From the NCBI RefSeq assembly GCF_030936135.1, contig NC_082637.1:4849001-4913000 (forward strand): a DNA stretch of 64,000 bases, given 5' to 3'. The translations under genes were made by a program, and so were the position numbers. The notes beneath the pieces are model-generated. The model was not told the origin of the DNA. It did not search any database and saw only the letters and a list, made by a program, of their open reading frames with translations. Within the stretch, counting starts at the first letter, position 1. Every line of letters begins with the position of its first letter. This stretch comes from Gavia stellata. Its lineage: Eukaryota > Chordata > Aves > Gaviiformes > Gaviidae. This document shows positions 1 through 12,919 of the stretch, in pieces.

Positions 1-608
1 TTTACTCCCTAGAAAAAGAGCAGGGCTGACATTTTCATTAGCTAAGCTTTGAGGACATTTCCCCAGCAAGGACGATGAGGTTGGAAAGTGTGCCTATAAA
101 GCTCCAGAGCTGCTAATTGCATCCTCCATAAGCCATGTTCCCCACAACCTGCCCCAGCGGTTGCTGTGAGAAGGCAATGTTGCTCTAGGATCTGTGAGGC
201 AGAGACCTTCTCCCAGCTCAATGAGCTCAAGTTTTGGTTCTCATCCTACAGCAGGATTATCCATCTCCATTGGGATACTTTGATTTTGCAGGAAGCGGGG
301 GGTCAGCCAGATCTTGGATGGTTTTTTATGGCCTATCCCAAAGGCACCTAACAGGTTCATCAGCTTCTGTGGCCTTTGCTGCAAACACTTATCTTCTCCA
401 TCTGAAGAGGCAAAGGAAGCCCCGTGTCCTTGCTGCAGGAGCAATGCAGTCCTCACCAACTCTGAGCGGCTTTTGACCCGAGACCAACCTGGAAATGCAG
501 CATGTGTCCCCATGTCCAACCTGCTCGTCAGGAGGAGAGGGTCCATCCTGCTGTGTGAAACTCATTGACGTGCTCCTCTTGGTGGTACGAGTAGCTCCAG
601 CTGCTCAT

Positions 609-735
609 GGAATCATAGAATGGTTTGGGTAGGAAGGGACCTTTAAAGGTCATCTAGTCTAACACCCCCGCAATGAGCAGGGACATCTTCAACCAGATCA
701 GGCTGCTCAGAGTCCTGTCCAATCTGAGCCCCCAT
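609..735 (-). mobile_element. CR1 3' tail fragment
   Basis: The minus-strand 3' end of a CR1. On the plus strand it reads GAATCATAGAATGGTTTGGG, then GGAAGGGACCTTTAAAGGTC, AACACCCCCGCAATGAGCAG and GGACATCTTCAACC. It belongs to the same subfamily as the long copy at 49886-53185. Confidence 0.9.
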
Positions 736-3700
736 CATACCTGGAGCCGCGGAGGACTGATTTCTCTGGACTCACTGTCAGGCTGCCCACCAGCCATAAA
801 TCCTTCTTTCCTTATCCTGTTGCTTCTTCCTTTCATTTAAACACTGTTGCTGTGGCAGATGATGACACATCAGAACAACATCAAATCAGCAGCTGCGAGA
901 TGAGCAATGCGTCACATCTGTGTCAGCAAAGCAGACAACTTATTCCAGTTTTGTGCAGTCTCCCATAACTGGTTGAGGCCAGATGTCACTGAGATCAGAG
1001 ACCTCTGTCTCAATGCAAGCATCCAAACAGAGTTATTTCTGCGCAGAGCCGGGGGGGGGAGGTATTTTCCCCCTTCTTTGCCTTTCCTCTCCTCTCCATA
1101 TTAGTTCCTCAAGCTCTTCTGTTGACCATACGTGTTTGCAAGGTCTTCTGTCTTTCTCAGCCTGCCCACCCACCCAAGCTCCCAGCTTGGACAACCCTTG
1201 CTGTCTTATACCCTGCCCTGGCCTCAGCTAAGCCACAAAAGCAGCTAATGCCTGAGCCTGGCTAATCCAGCTCTAAAAATTGCCCTGCAAAAGTCTAAAG
1301 CCTAACACATGGATACAAAGATGGAATCCGGTGGAGATGTGAAACAGGTCTTGAGCAAGCTCCCTGCGGGGTGGGAAAGAGGAGATAAGTGGTCCTCTGA
1401 CATGCCCAGGGCCAAGCCTGGCCCAAAAGAGGCTACGGCATGGCACGATGGTGTAGGACCATGTGGTCATGGATGCCCCATCCTCCTTGTGCCTTTGGGT
1501 GAGCACCAGCAACACCTCCCTGCCTCGTGTGATGCTCTGATAGCCACTGCATCCACTCCCTCTCGGCTTCTTCCATCATGTCCCAAGGCCAAGGTCAGCA
1601 CTAGGGATCAAGGGGTGAGGGAATCGGCACTTCATTAATTCCTACTGCTGCCAGAACATGAGTGCAGATCAGTAGCTGCCCCAACCGGTCTGGCTCACCC
1701 CCGCTACTGCGACGGACGCTGCGGCTTCGCACCCTGATGCCGAGGACCCCCATGGAGCTGGGTCTGCTGCATTCCCCACAGCTACGCACCTCGGCGATGC
1801 CACGGCCCCATCTACCTACCTGCACCGTGAAGGTGATCTTCAACTAAAAAACCCACGGGGAAGATCGCTTGACAGCTATTTACAAAGCTCCCAAAACACT
1901 TAGCTGGAAGGCGGCGTTACAGGCTGCAGTCTCAAACCGAGGAGGTATAAACTCGTTTTTAGAAAGCCAACAGATGATGCAGGCGTGTGGATAGCTGAAC
2001 CTGTTCGGCTGCTCGCTGCCACGCCGTTTCCACCCTTCGCTCACACAGGCTCCCAACACAGCGGAGACCCACGGGGAAACTCATCACGTCCTCCTTGCCG
2101 CCACTTTCTCACTTCCACGGCTTTTTTTTTTTTTTCTCAGTTCTACAGTTATATTTATTGTTTCTACACATGATCTGAAGCAGCCTGGACCTTTTTTTCA
2201 TTAAAAGAAATGCTTCCAATTCCTTTGTGCCCCCAGGTGAACCCCGTAAGTGACAAGTTCATATATTTTTGCAGGTTGGTACGTGACATCAGGTCACAGA
2301 CATTTACTGGTCTGATACTGGGTATTTCTGTCACTGGGGATTCTCCTTTAGCATCAGTCAGGATTTGACTATGCATATGCACATGCAAATTTACCCATCC
2401 ACCAATATTTCACCCAGAAAGGCTGAAAGGATCTGTGTGCTCATTAAACACTGACCCATCTCGGAGATGCAAAGCCCCTGGTTAATCCCTGCAGAGAGAC
2501 AGGGGATGCTACAGGCTTTACGAAAAGAAAAACCCAGAAAGCAGAACGTTTTATTTCCACCTCTTTTTCTCGTGGCAGCAATATTTTTGATGCAGTCGGG
2601 TTACTGGTAAGGGACGCAGGATCAGGCCCGGAGCTGGCGCTGGAGATAGGTATCTTGAGCAGACAGCTGCAGCCCAGGGAGCGCAGCCGCCTTCGAAAGG
2701 AAAACAAAATCTGTCTTATGCTGTTAAGCTGCCTGCGATGCATGTGAATTTTTCCCCTGGGTAAGGCAACCTGGCCAGCTTGTCGAGGCATTCACGGTCT
2801 GCGTGCGAGCGTGTGGGGGCTGAGGGGGTGGGAAGGGAGGCTGGGGCTATTTATACATCTCGATCCCATCGCGGCAGAGAGGGAGATGGCAGCTCCTGGA
2901 GAGCCCTGGCTTCACTCACTGACAGATTTTGCAGCCACGGAAGATCTGCCTGTTGCAATCGGCTGAGCTGGGGGCTGGAGCCGGACCGTCTCAGCCATTT
3001 CACCCTGATTAGAGCCACCACAACCCCTCCTCCTGCCCTGGGAAGGCAGATAAACCCCTAAACCAGCGCCATCCGCGGTCCCTCTCCGAGCGCTGGGCTC
3101 TGCAGAGAGCCCACCAGGCTTTTAATAGCCCAGGCGCTTGCAGCTTGTTTCCCTGGACGTGCATTACAATTCCCCTTGGAGACAGCAACACGGTGGGAAG
3201 TTAGCATCCGTCCCAACGGTATACAGCGAGTAAAGGCTAAAATTGTGGGAGCAACTCCAGCTTCACGTGGCACCCTGAGAAGGACTGCGTTTACAAACAA
3301 GCTACTAATTGCCTGGCGCCGTCAGCCACATGTTAACCCTTTGCAAAATTAGTTGTGAATATACCTTTATTAAAGGAGTTATATTGACTTACTAATAGGA
3401 AATGAGGGGTGACAATGTCCCTGGAAAATAAAAAATTTAAAAAATAACCCCCCAGACCAAATCCACGGTACATTCAGCTGCATAAAAATTTAGAGGTATC
3501 GCACAGAGGGAGATATCATGCCGTCTCACTCCCGTTATAGGATACCAAACTGCAGGGCAAGAAGATTGGGGCAGGGAGGATGGAAGAGGAGGAGGAAAGA
3601 ATTTGAGAAAAATTTATCAGACAGGAAGGAATCTGTCTCACTTTCAGCACCTTCGCCAACAGCTTTCTCATTTCATTTCGCAAATGGCAAGAACAGTGCC

Positions 3701-6700
3701 AAAAATAATAGGCAGCCAGCTCAAATCCAGGCCAGGGTGCAGCTTGCTGTCCCACACATCTAGTGCCATGCAATGGGTAGCAGAGCCCAGTACCAGCCCG
3801 TGGCTGGGCAAGGAGCAGCCCTGGCACATGTTAGCGATGGATAAGGAGCATTTCCATTTGCCTTATTTGCTTGTCCAGGCTGTGCAGCACCAGGGACCAA
3901 GTCAGAATGGAGCCCTTGCAGTGGGCAAAGGGCTGGTCCATGGTGGTTGGCGGAGCATGGCTGGGTTCTGGGTGGAAACATGAGGTTTTGGAGGCTTATC
4001 ATTCTCCCGCTCAGAGTCTTGCACACTTGATGGAAAAGGGCTGCAAAGGAGTTTAGGAGAATGGGGCTGAGATGGGGTCCCCCACTGCTGTTTAATGGTT
4101 TGATGGTCTCTGCCACCCAACAGCCCTTATCACGTCCCGCCTCTATGGACCTCTCCGCAGGCACCACAAAACACAAAACTCGTCCCAAAAAAGACATAAA
4201 CACAGACTTTAGAGGCTGCAGATTGCCCCTGCCTGCTTGTACGATCCCCATTCAACATCCTCTCGCCCTAACGAATCTTCTCATTAATTGCTGAGTGACA
4301 TGAGCTGGCGTGGCTGGAGCACAGGCTCCTACGCACACCCGTGATCCCTAACACTGAGCAGAGCATCTCCTCTCCTTCACACCATGGGGTGAAGCCACGA
4401 GCAACCCTGATGCACCCAAAAAAAGCCAAGGTGGGACTCGTCCAGAGGCTAGACTCAGCAGTCAACAAAAAAAACCCCACTTGCAACTGGCAATGACTAG
4501 CGTTTACCAGCATATTTACATCAGGGCTGAAGCGATGCTGAGTGGTGGGGTTGGGGAGCAGCAAGAGATAGTAGTGGGATACGGCGAGGCAGCCTGGACC
4601 CATAACAGGAGAGAGATGGCTGTTTATACAGCACTGGATAAGGGTTTTTTCCTGCAACCCTCTTCCACTAGCTTCAGGGGAAAAAAGAGTTTTGTTGAAG
4701 ATGATGTTTCACAGGAACGTGTTGAATTCAGCAATATTTTCCAAGGAGGAAGGAGAAACACTTCAGCAGCGTTGCTACGCTTAAATCCGTCTTTTTTGCT
4801 TTTATACTTCGCACTATGTTTTAATTATAGCTTTATTCTCATGTACGGCATTCGGGGGTGTATTTATGATTTTTGGATCGTCACACCAAAAAAAAAAAAA
4901 GCCAAATCGGGCTGAAAGAAAATGTTTTCTGGGATTTAATGGTCCCAGTTTCACTCCTCCCCTCCCAAGCTCTCGCATGCCTGGAGGGACGGGTGGACCC
5001 GGCAGCCTGGCATGATGTTTCCCACCCAGCCCGGCTCTTCCTCCCCAAACTGCCCTGTTTCTCACCATTTTGGGCCCAGCTCCACACGTCTGCCAGGAAA
5101 GGGCACTGGAGGAAATGCGGCTTTGGAGATGTTGCAAAACACCTCTGCGACTTTTTAATAATGCTTCTCATTTCTGTTTTGTCTGAAGGCATCGGAAAGG
5201 ATGGCGATGAACGGCTGACAGGAATCACTCACCCTCAACACCCATGCTAAAAGCAGGGGTCACATCTCAGGTCTCAGTGATATTTTTGGGCTGCTTGGCT
5301 GTTTGCAGGACTTATGCTCAAGTGAAACCCTGGCTCTGCCAAGGGCAGAGAGGGTTTGGCTGGTACCTGAGCTTCATGGCACTCTTGGGGCTTTGCCCAT
5401 CAGCCATGCAACCCCGATGTGCTCATCCCTCCCTTCTGCCCCACCACCATCCCAGCTCCTGTGTGTAACCCAAGCCCATTTTACGTGCCGTGCGGTGGGG
5501 AAGACAAACAGCGTTGAAGATTTTCCCAGTTTAATGGCAGGCACCTGGGCTCAGTGGCTCTTCTCCAGGGTTTGGACTGTTAGCCCAACTCAAAAAAAAA
5601 GTTGACACGGAAGTTGAGGGGGGCCAGGGGCCCCTTTGGTCAAAGGAGGCAAGAGAGCTCATCTTTTTGTGGTTCTACATTACTAGCAGGGTGTTATATC
5701 CACGTGAATTAGTCCCCAATCTTGAAATGGGAAAACTAACCAGGGAAAGGAATTCATCCTCAATTTAAAAATAAAAAATTAAAAATCCTGACGTGACAGC
5801 AGTCTATTACTTGGCTCTGCCTGCAGAGAGCAATAGGGAAGCACTTGGAGCAAGCCCTATCCCTGCTCTTGGGAATGTAAAAACGTGCTGACTTGTGCAC
5901 GCAGGAGCCTTTGACTTTGATGGGCAGCGATACGCTGCAGCCAGTTGTTTGGAAAGGGAAATTCAATACTTGGGTTTCCAATGTTTCCTTGCTTTCACAG
6001 TGTCCAAAACCCTCCCCAGACATTTGGAAATGCTCAACACCTGCCTTAAAACACTCTTAACTGCTCCTAATGACCGGCCGGGGGGTTTGCGGCAGCTCCC
6101 TCCTAGCAGTAATGATATGCAGAACATCCAGAAACAGGCAAAAAGCCAAAACCATGGGGGAAAAACCCCAGCTAGATGTTGCAAGGACCTGGAAGGATAT
6201 TGAGTGTGGCGCTGCATCGCTCACAGAGCCTTTTAATTCTGTGACAGCCTAAAGTAAAACCCTCCACCCAAATGCTGCCAGACCTGGTGGGTCTGAAATC
6301 CAAATGCAACTTTAACCCTTCTCTGGAGAAGGCATTAATGGGAAGATCCTACGTTCTCAGCTGTCTCTTGTCCATGTTTGAGCAAAAGGCTTCGTGATCC
6401 CATCTGGTGTCAAACCTGGATCTGCTCAACATCAACCCACGCAACGCCAAAGCAGCTCAGACAGGAGCCAAGTCCTTCAGCACGCCCGAACACCGTGGGC
6501 ACACAGGGACCAGGGCTTTCCCACAGTCCTGGTGCAGCCCAGGGGATGGGACTGCTCTGTCCCGCAAGGCTGTGGGGACACAGCAACAGCACCCCAGTCC
6601 TGTGCCGGCCCCAATATCCCCTCCCTCCTCAGCAGCTTCTGGATGAAGACCAGCGGCGTTGGTGCCAGCCCTCTCCTCTCCGCATACCTTGTCTCCCCTC

Positions 6701-7145
6701 CCCAGGTATTTCCAGCAAAGATTCCCATCCTGCTCTCCCCTTATCATTAAAGAGAGGAGAGGTGCTTTTTGGGGCACGGTTTGCCCGACCTGCTTTAAAC
6801 CTCCCTGCTAGGGAGACATCAGAGCAGCATTTGAAACCTGTCCTAAAAACATGGAGAAGGCTGTTTTGCAGGGAGTTACTTGCATGAATCCCATCCGTCT
6901 CCATTTTGCGTGTATTGATTTTCTCCCCAACCCATTTCAAATGGGGCTGTAATCACCAGCTGGCTTTTCCTGCTTGATTTATTTACCCGCAGCTTAAGCC
7001 CGGAGGTGGGAGATCCCACCCAACACGTCTGCACAGCTCCAGAGCAAGTGGCAGTGATTTGGGGAGCAGGCTTGGGAAATAGGTGGAGTGTTTCGCTGTT
7101 TCTGGGAACAGCACACCAGGTTAGATGGGGGACGTTTTTGCAGTC

Positions 7146-7212
7146 GTAGAATCATAGAACCATTTGGGTTGGAAAAGACCTTTAAGATCATCAAGACCAA
7201 CAATAAACAGTC
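7146..7212 (-). mobile_element. CR1 3' tail fragment
   Basis: Plus-strand sequence GTAGAATCATAGAACCATTT, then GGGTTGGAAAAGACCTTTAA and GATCATCAAGACCAAC, the inverted 3' terminus of a CR1 of the GGTTGGAAAAGACC subfamily. Confidence 0.88.
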
Positions 7213-8113
7213 CAGCCTTTCTTCCTTGCTGGCTTTCTGGCAAATCGGCCCAAAAACCAGAACTTTTTGACGGCGAAGCACAGCTCCAAGTTTTGTTTCT
7301 GCTAGCATCTGCAGAGACGTGCCACCAAAAACCTCCCAGAGAGTGTGCAGCCCTGGGGAGCCGCAAGAAGTCAGGCCGGCTATTAAAGAAAGGGAGGTGG
7401 CAAGTGCTGGGTGTGTCGTTAGTGCCACTATTAATGCTGAGGGCTAATAGAGTTTGTAGCGGTGAGAGGCAAGGATGAGAGTCAGGATGAGAGTCAGGAC
7501 ATGGGACATCCGTTTGCAAAGGGATCGGTTGATCCCATGTTGCAGGTCACCTTCTGGATTTCATCCTAAACCTTGCAAAGACACACCAGGCGCTGTGCAT
7601 AACATTTACCAGGCTGCATGAAACCCTCAGCGAGGCCAGGAGGGCAACATTGCAGCATGTGCAGTACCTGCCACCCCGGAAAGCCAATATACTGTACAGT
7701 CCCTCTCGATTTTTTTAGAGACTTCTCAAAAACCATACCAAAAAACGTCCCTCCTCACCACACAAGGCAGAAGGCAGGAGCTGTTCAGCAGCTCGCACTT
7801 CTTCCAAGTGACAATACGCAGAAGACAGGAACATCTTACAAATGCGAGGGTACAAAAAAAGAAGATTATCTCTTAAGAGAGAGAAGAAACACTCCTGGTA
7901 GATGGGTCCATGGGACGCAGTGAATGCAACAAGGTTAGCAAGTCCCCCGTGCAGCACTACAAGGTCCTATCCTAAACCCACGAGCTCACCACCTGGTCCA
8001 GGAGCAGCCCTCAGCATGGGGGCTTGCACCTGTGGAGCTCCTGCAAGTTCCCAGTCCCCGCTGGACCTCTTTATTTAATTAACCTAAAGGACTTCGGAGG
8101 TTAGACCATCGCT

Positions 8114-8153
8114 GTGCACTGGTTGGAGGTGCCATGCACTGGTTGGAGGTGCC
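8114..8153. repeat. Tandem duplication, 20-bp unit
   Basis: Two adjacent copies of TGCACTGGTTGGAGGTGCCA, the second ending in T. A small, nearly perfect local duplication in the intron. Confidence 0.9.
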
Positions 8154-11100
8154 TTGCAGGGACCCGTTTGCACTCCCGGCACCGCGGCAGCAGCCGGGGC
8201 CATGGTCCATCCCAAGGACCAAGGCTGAAGAGAAGCCGCGTGAGATGTGGTGGGTGCCAGCAGTGAGCTGGCACGGGTTAGGGCAGCTCAGCGGCGCTTC
8301 ACGCTGAACCGACTTGAACTCAGGTCTGGGAAAACCCCAGCTACCGCGAGTCCTGATGTGCCGCTGCCTGGCAATTCCTATTTTATGCTCCATGAATAAG
8401 AAATCTGCAGCTAAACATCAAAGATCCTGGAAGCCTGTTTCCTATTAAACTTAATATCCCGAACTTTATAGGTATGTGTCACTCCAGGAGAGAGAGAGCT
8501 GTGTTTAAAGTACAAGTAAAACATCACTTTCTCGATGCGGAAATAGCTCTTACGTTACATTTCTGCATGAGGTCCTGGCATGAGTTAGTGCTGCTAAGCC
8601 CTGCTGTAATAACATATAAGGGAAAACTCTCCTCAGACAGCAAGAAATAGGTATATTATAGGACTAAATGTAAAGTCATCCAGCTAAGAAAAACCGTACA
8701 GGTCCTATTTGCAGGTGGCAGGCTATCCGAGAGAAAGTGATTTTTGGTAATCAGCAAATCATGAGCTTCCAGAGCCCCAGCAGCATCTGAAGGCACAAGT
8801 GTTTGCTATATAAAAAGCAGGGGGTGGGGTCACTTGGGAGCAATAAGCTCCTTATATTGATGCCAAAGCCAGGAAAGAGGCTTGGAGAGGAGCCTGAGGG
8901 TGCCATGCATGCACCCTGGAGGGAGGCACTGCAGGAGACCTGTGCCTCCACGTCAGAAAGAGCAAAGATGAAACAGTGCTTGAGCACAGCCTAAAATGGT
9001 ACCTCGCACTGGTTGGGCAGGATGAGGCTCATCAGCCTGGAGATGAGCCTGACAAAACCCATCGGCCGAGACTGACCTGCAGCCAACACAGGCTGAAACA
9101 CCGGGCACAGTGTACCCACAGCCAAAATGCCGTCCTCAGCGCCAGGGCTGATAAAGCCCAGGCTGGATGGTTTCCTAAAGGATGTGCCCTCACTTGGGCA
9201 AGAAATAATTTTGGGATGTGGGATGGAGAAGGTGACAACAGCTGTCCCTTCCGGCATGAAAATCCACCCGCTCACTGGTATCCTCCCCTCCCGCTGAAGT
9301 CAAAGGAGGCTGATTGCAGGGACGTGCTTTTCCACTGCAATAGGAATAGGAAATCAGGTTCCTGCTTATTCCAGCAAGAATATCCCGCAGGGCTGCAGGT
9401 GGCCCGGCAGCAACCAGGTAGGATGCTGCAGGTACTGCTCCACATCACAGGCAGCATCTCATTTCCCTGCAACCAGCTTCTGAAATAGCTCAACAAGCAT
9501 CTGGCATCCCTGAGAGAGTTAAGACTAAGTCAATGTTTCCGTCATCAACCTCACTTTCAAGGGGCTCGTAACTCTCAACGTTTGTGCTCTCGTGAGGCCA
9601 AAACTTGGCACAGAAGCACACGGCCCAGATGCAGTTTTATTTGGTAATAAATAGCTTAAATCTCATAAGCCTTTTTTTTTTTTGGCTTAAACATGTAAAA
9701 AGGGAAAAGAAAAATTTGTGGGATTTTTTTTCCTACCTTCCGATAATTTTGGAAAAGCAGTTTATACTGAGTAATGGCAGGGTTTTTTTTCAGATACGCA
9801 CAGTCCATAATGCTGTTTGTCAAATATCTTGCCTTTTTAATATCCGTTCTTTAACAGGATCAATGTCCTTTACCCAGCGCAGCACCAGCATTGCAGCCCA
9901 AGATTTCCGGGGGTGACTTGCAACCCTGGATTATTTGATCTTTGGCACATTAAGCCTGATGTTCAGGAAGAGCTAAAACACAGCAAAATTCCCCAAGCCC
10001 TTTAATCAATGTCGGTAATGTTTTGAGGATGGATTGCTGTTTTAATTGCATCCCTGTGACATCCCACTTCTCTAGAGTTCAGGCAGTTATTGCAGCCCAG
10101 CACTATCTGACCAGCCCCTGGGTGAGCATTGGTTTTTGTCAGCTATCCCTTGGGATTTAGCACTTTCTGATTTACCCCAAACACAGAGTTTGCTCTATCG
10201 AGGCCAGCTGCTTTTCAGTGGCCAAAAGCCAAGGAGATGCCCCAAGCCTCGAGCCTGAGGGCTTGGCTGCCCTTCAAAAGTCCACCTCAGCTGGAGCAGA
10301 GAGAAATAGCAGTGATTTTGCTCATGCGGTCAGCTCCAGACATCGGAGGGTCCCCAGTGGGACGCTGGGCTACTGTCCAGCTGGTGCTGTTATCTGAATG
10401 CTTCATTATCTGCAGGGCTGGGAGTTTTTGCAGGAGGCAGTTGGGAGGGGGCTGCCAGGCATGGGAAGGTTGCACTGGTGTGGGGAGATGGGCTGATGTT
10501 GGGTCAAGGTCGTGCAATGTGGCCTGAGGACAACTATGCAGATGTTACTTTAGGAAAACGTCCTTTTCTTGGGGTGGGGATCCATCTGTCATCCCATCTG
10601 AGGCATATCCCCATTCACTGGGACAGAGGATGGAAGGCGAACCTACAAGTTTGGAAATTTTCCCCCAAAACAGCCTCCCACCAAGTTCTCCATCTCAACG
10701 TCGGGCTTGCAACCCAACAGCATGCACAGAGCCTCTCTGCGCGCTTGTCCCACATCTCAGCCTCCCCAGATCCCAGCAGACCCAGTGAAGAATTACTTGC
10801 AAGAGAGGTATGGGGAATTTGCTGGCTGGAAGCAAGGCAGGCGGCTCGTGCTGCACAGCTCACCCCTTGTCCCAGAAGGTCCCAGCCTGCCGACAGCCCT
10901 GTGTACATGTATTCTCCAGGAAGAATGGGATAGCCCACATATGGTATGGATTTGCACAGGATCCAGGTGACTCACTGAATGAGGGAGTGGTGAATCGGAA
11001 GAAAAACGCCCAAATATATAGGTACACTTTGGGCCATCTGTCCTTGAGCAAGACAAGCCGCATTATAAAGCACGTAGGAGACGTCACAGCAAGAAGTCAC

Positions 11101-12432
11101 TCATGTGAAACCACTCTGACGTGGCATAGCAATTGCATCCAAGGATGAAGCATCCTCCTGCTGCAATGAGGCCATTGCAGGAATTTTTCAGTGGATAAAT
11201 TGCAACACTGAGTCCAGAGCTACCTCCAACTACAGCAAGGTCTTCCCACCTCTCATTCACATAAGCCGTAACCCAGCTCCTGCAGCTGGGCTTCTGGAGA
11301 AAACACCAGGCATGGTCCACGGTCGGGAAGCATTTGCTTAACATCAGGCCGGTGCCAGCTGTGTCTGCTGCAAACCCACGCACGCTGGTTTCAGTCTGTC
11401 TGCAGGAAAGATGGCAGTGGTGGGTCTGCGCTCCCTGTGTTTGCCATCAATGAATGGCTTTTTTTTTTTTCCCTTTAGGTTTAAAGGCAATAGGGTGCCA
11501 GTAATTAAACTAGTTTAAAGAAGCAAACCCAGCTACCTAAACAGAAAAGCTGTTGCAGAGCCAATCCATGTGAATATTAAAGACCCAGAAACTACCAACA
11601 AATCCCAAAATTAACCAAGCCAGGTGATGAGAGAGGCCCATATGCAAACCTGCAACCCTTGCTTTCATGTCTTCTCCTACTGCCGCGGGAGGAACGAGGG
11701 GCTCGAGCAGGTGAGGAGGATGCAGGGGAAGGGGAGAGGGACCCCAGCAGCAAAATCTGCTCTCGCCTTCGAGCAAAACGCAACCTCCAGCAGTCTGCTC
11801 CCCATCAAATCAGTTCAGACAGAGCTAAACTGAGCATTGCAGGGTGGGAAACTGGGCTAGGTCCAGAGTCCTCACATCGCATGGACCTCTTGGTTGGATA
11901 TGATGGGGACCTCGTGGGATGGAGAGCATCAGGGACCTGGGGGAGCCGCTGGGAGAAGAAAGTGCAGGGGACAAGCCAATCCAGGCGGCCTTAAGACACC
12001 TGAAGGGAGTGTTACCAAGGCAGTGGCAGTCGGGTTTATCTCCCTTCACCATTTTCTTTCAAAGACTTGCCTCCTCCCATCACACGCAGGAGCAAACCGC
12101 CCGGCTGGGACCTGAGCTGACCTCCCATCATGATTTTTACCATTCCTGACAGCAGTTTTGCCTAGCCCGCTCAAATAGAAATATTTCTCCTCTCTCACGC
12201 GGATGTTGTTTTTATTACATCTACCTTGGAAACCTACATGCTGCCATTCAGCACAACCAGCAAGCACAGGAGGTACAGGGAGGCTACGCAGCCCTCAGCC
12301 CCGCTGGACCAGCAAACCTCCTTGGAGAAGCCCATTAGCAGAACCAGGTTGCCACCGTTATCTTACTTTCCAAAGCCAGCCCTGCTGCTGAGAAACAAAA
12401 CTGGCATTCAGAGGGAATTCAGCTCCCAGTGC

Positions 12433-12919
12433 TGTGGGCTCTCACTACAAGAAAGACATTGAGGTGCTGGAGCGTGTCCAGAGAAGGGCGACGAAGCTGG
12501 TGAGGGGTCTGGAGCACAAGTCTGATGAGGAGCGGCTGAGGGAGCTGGGGTTGTTCAGTCTGGAGAAGAGGAGGCTGAGGGGAGACCTCATCGCTCTCTA
12601 CAACTCCCTGAAAGGGGGTTGTGGGGAGGTGGGTGTTGGTCTCTTCTCCCAAGTGACTAGTGATAGGACAAGAGAAAAGGGCCTCAAGTTGTGCCAGGGG
12701 AGGTTCAGGCTGGATATTAGGAAAAATGTCTTCACTGAGAGAGTGGTGAAGCACTGGCAGAGACTGCCCAGGGAGGTGGTGGAGTCACCATCACTGGAGG
12801 TGTTCAAGGAACATGTGGACGTGGCATTGTGGGACATGGTTTAGTGGGCATGGTGGGGTTGGGGTGGTGGTTGGACTTGATGATCTTACAGGTCTTTTCC
12901 AACCTTAATGATTCTGTGG
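12433..12919 (+). mobile_element. CR1 3' end with ORF2 C-terminal remnant
   Basis: This plus-strand CR1 fragment has an intact C-terminal ORF2 frame (12434-12844). It contains [56 protein letters not shown] and [14 protein letters not shown], then the 3'UTR with GGTTGGACTTGATGATCTTA and ATGATTCTGTG. The 136-codon frame is uninterrupted, so this insertion may be relatively young. The adjoining Met is not a real start. Confidence 0.95.

Noticed and set aside
12434..12844. 136-codon plus-strand frame as a host gene
   Set aside because: It is the C-terminal end of CR1 ORF2 followed directly by the CR1 3'UTR.
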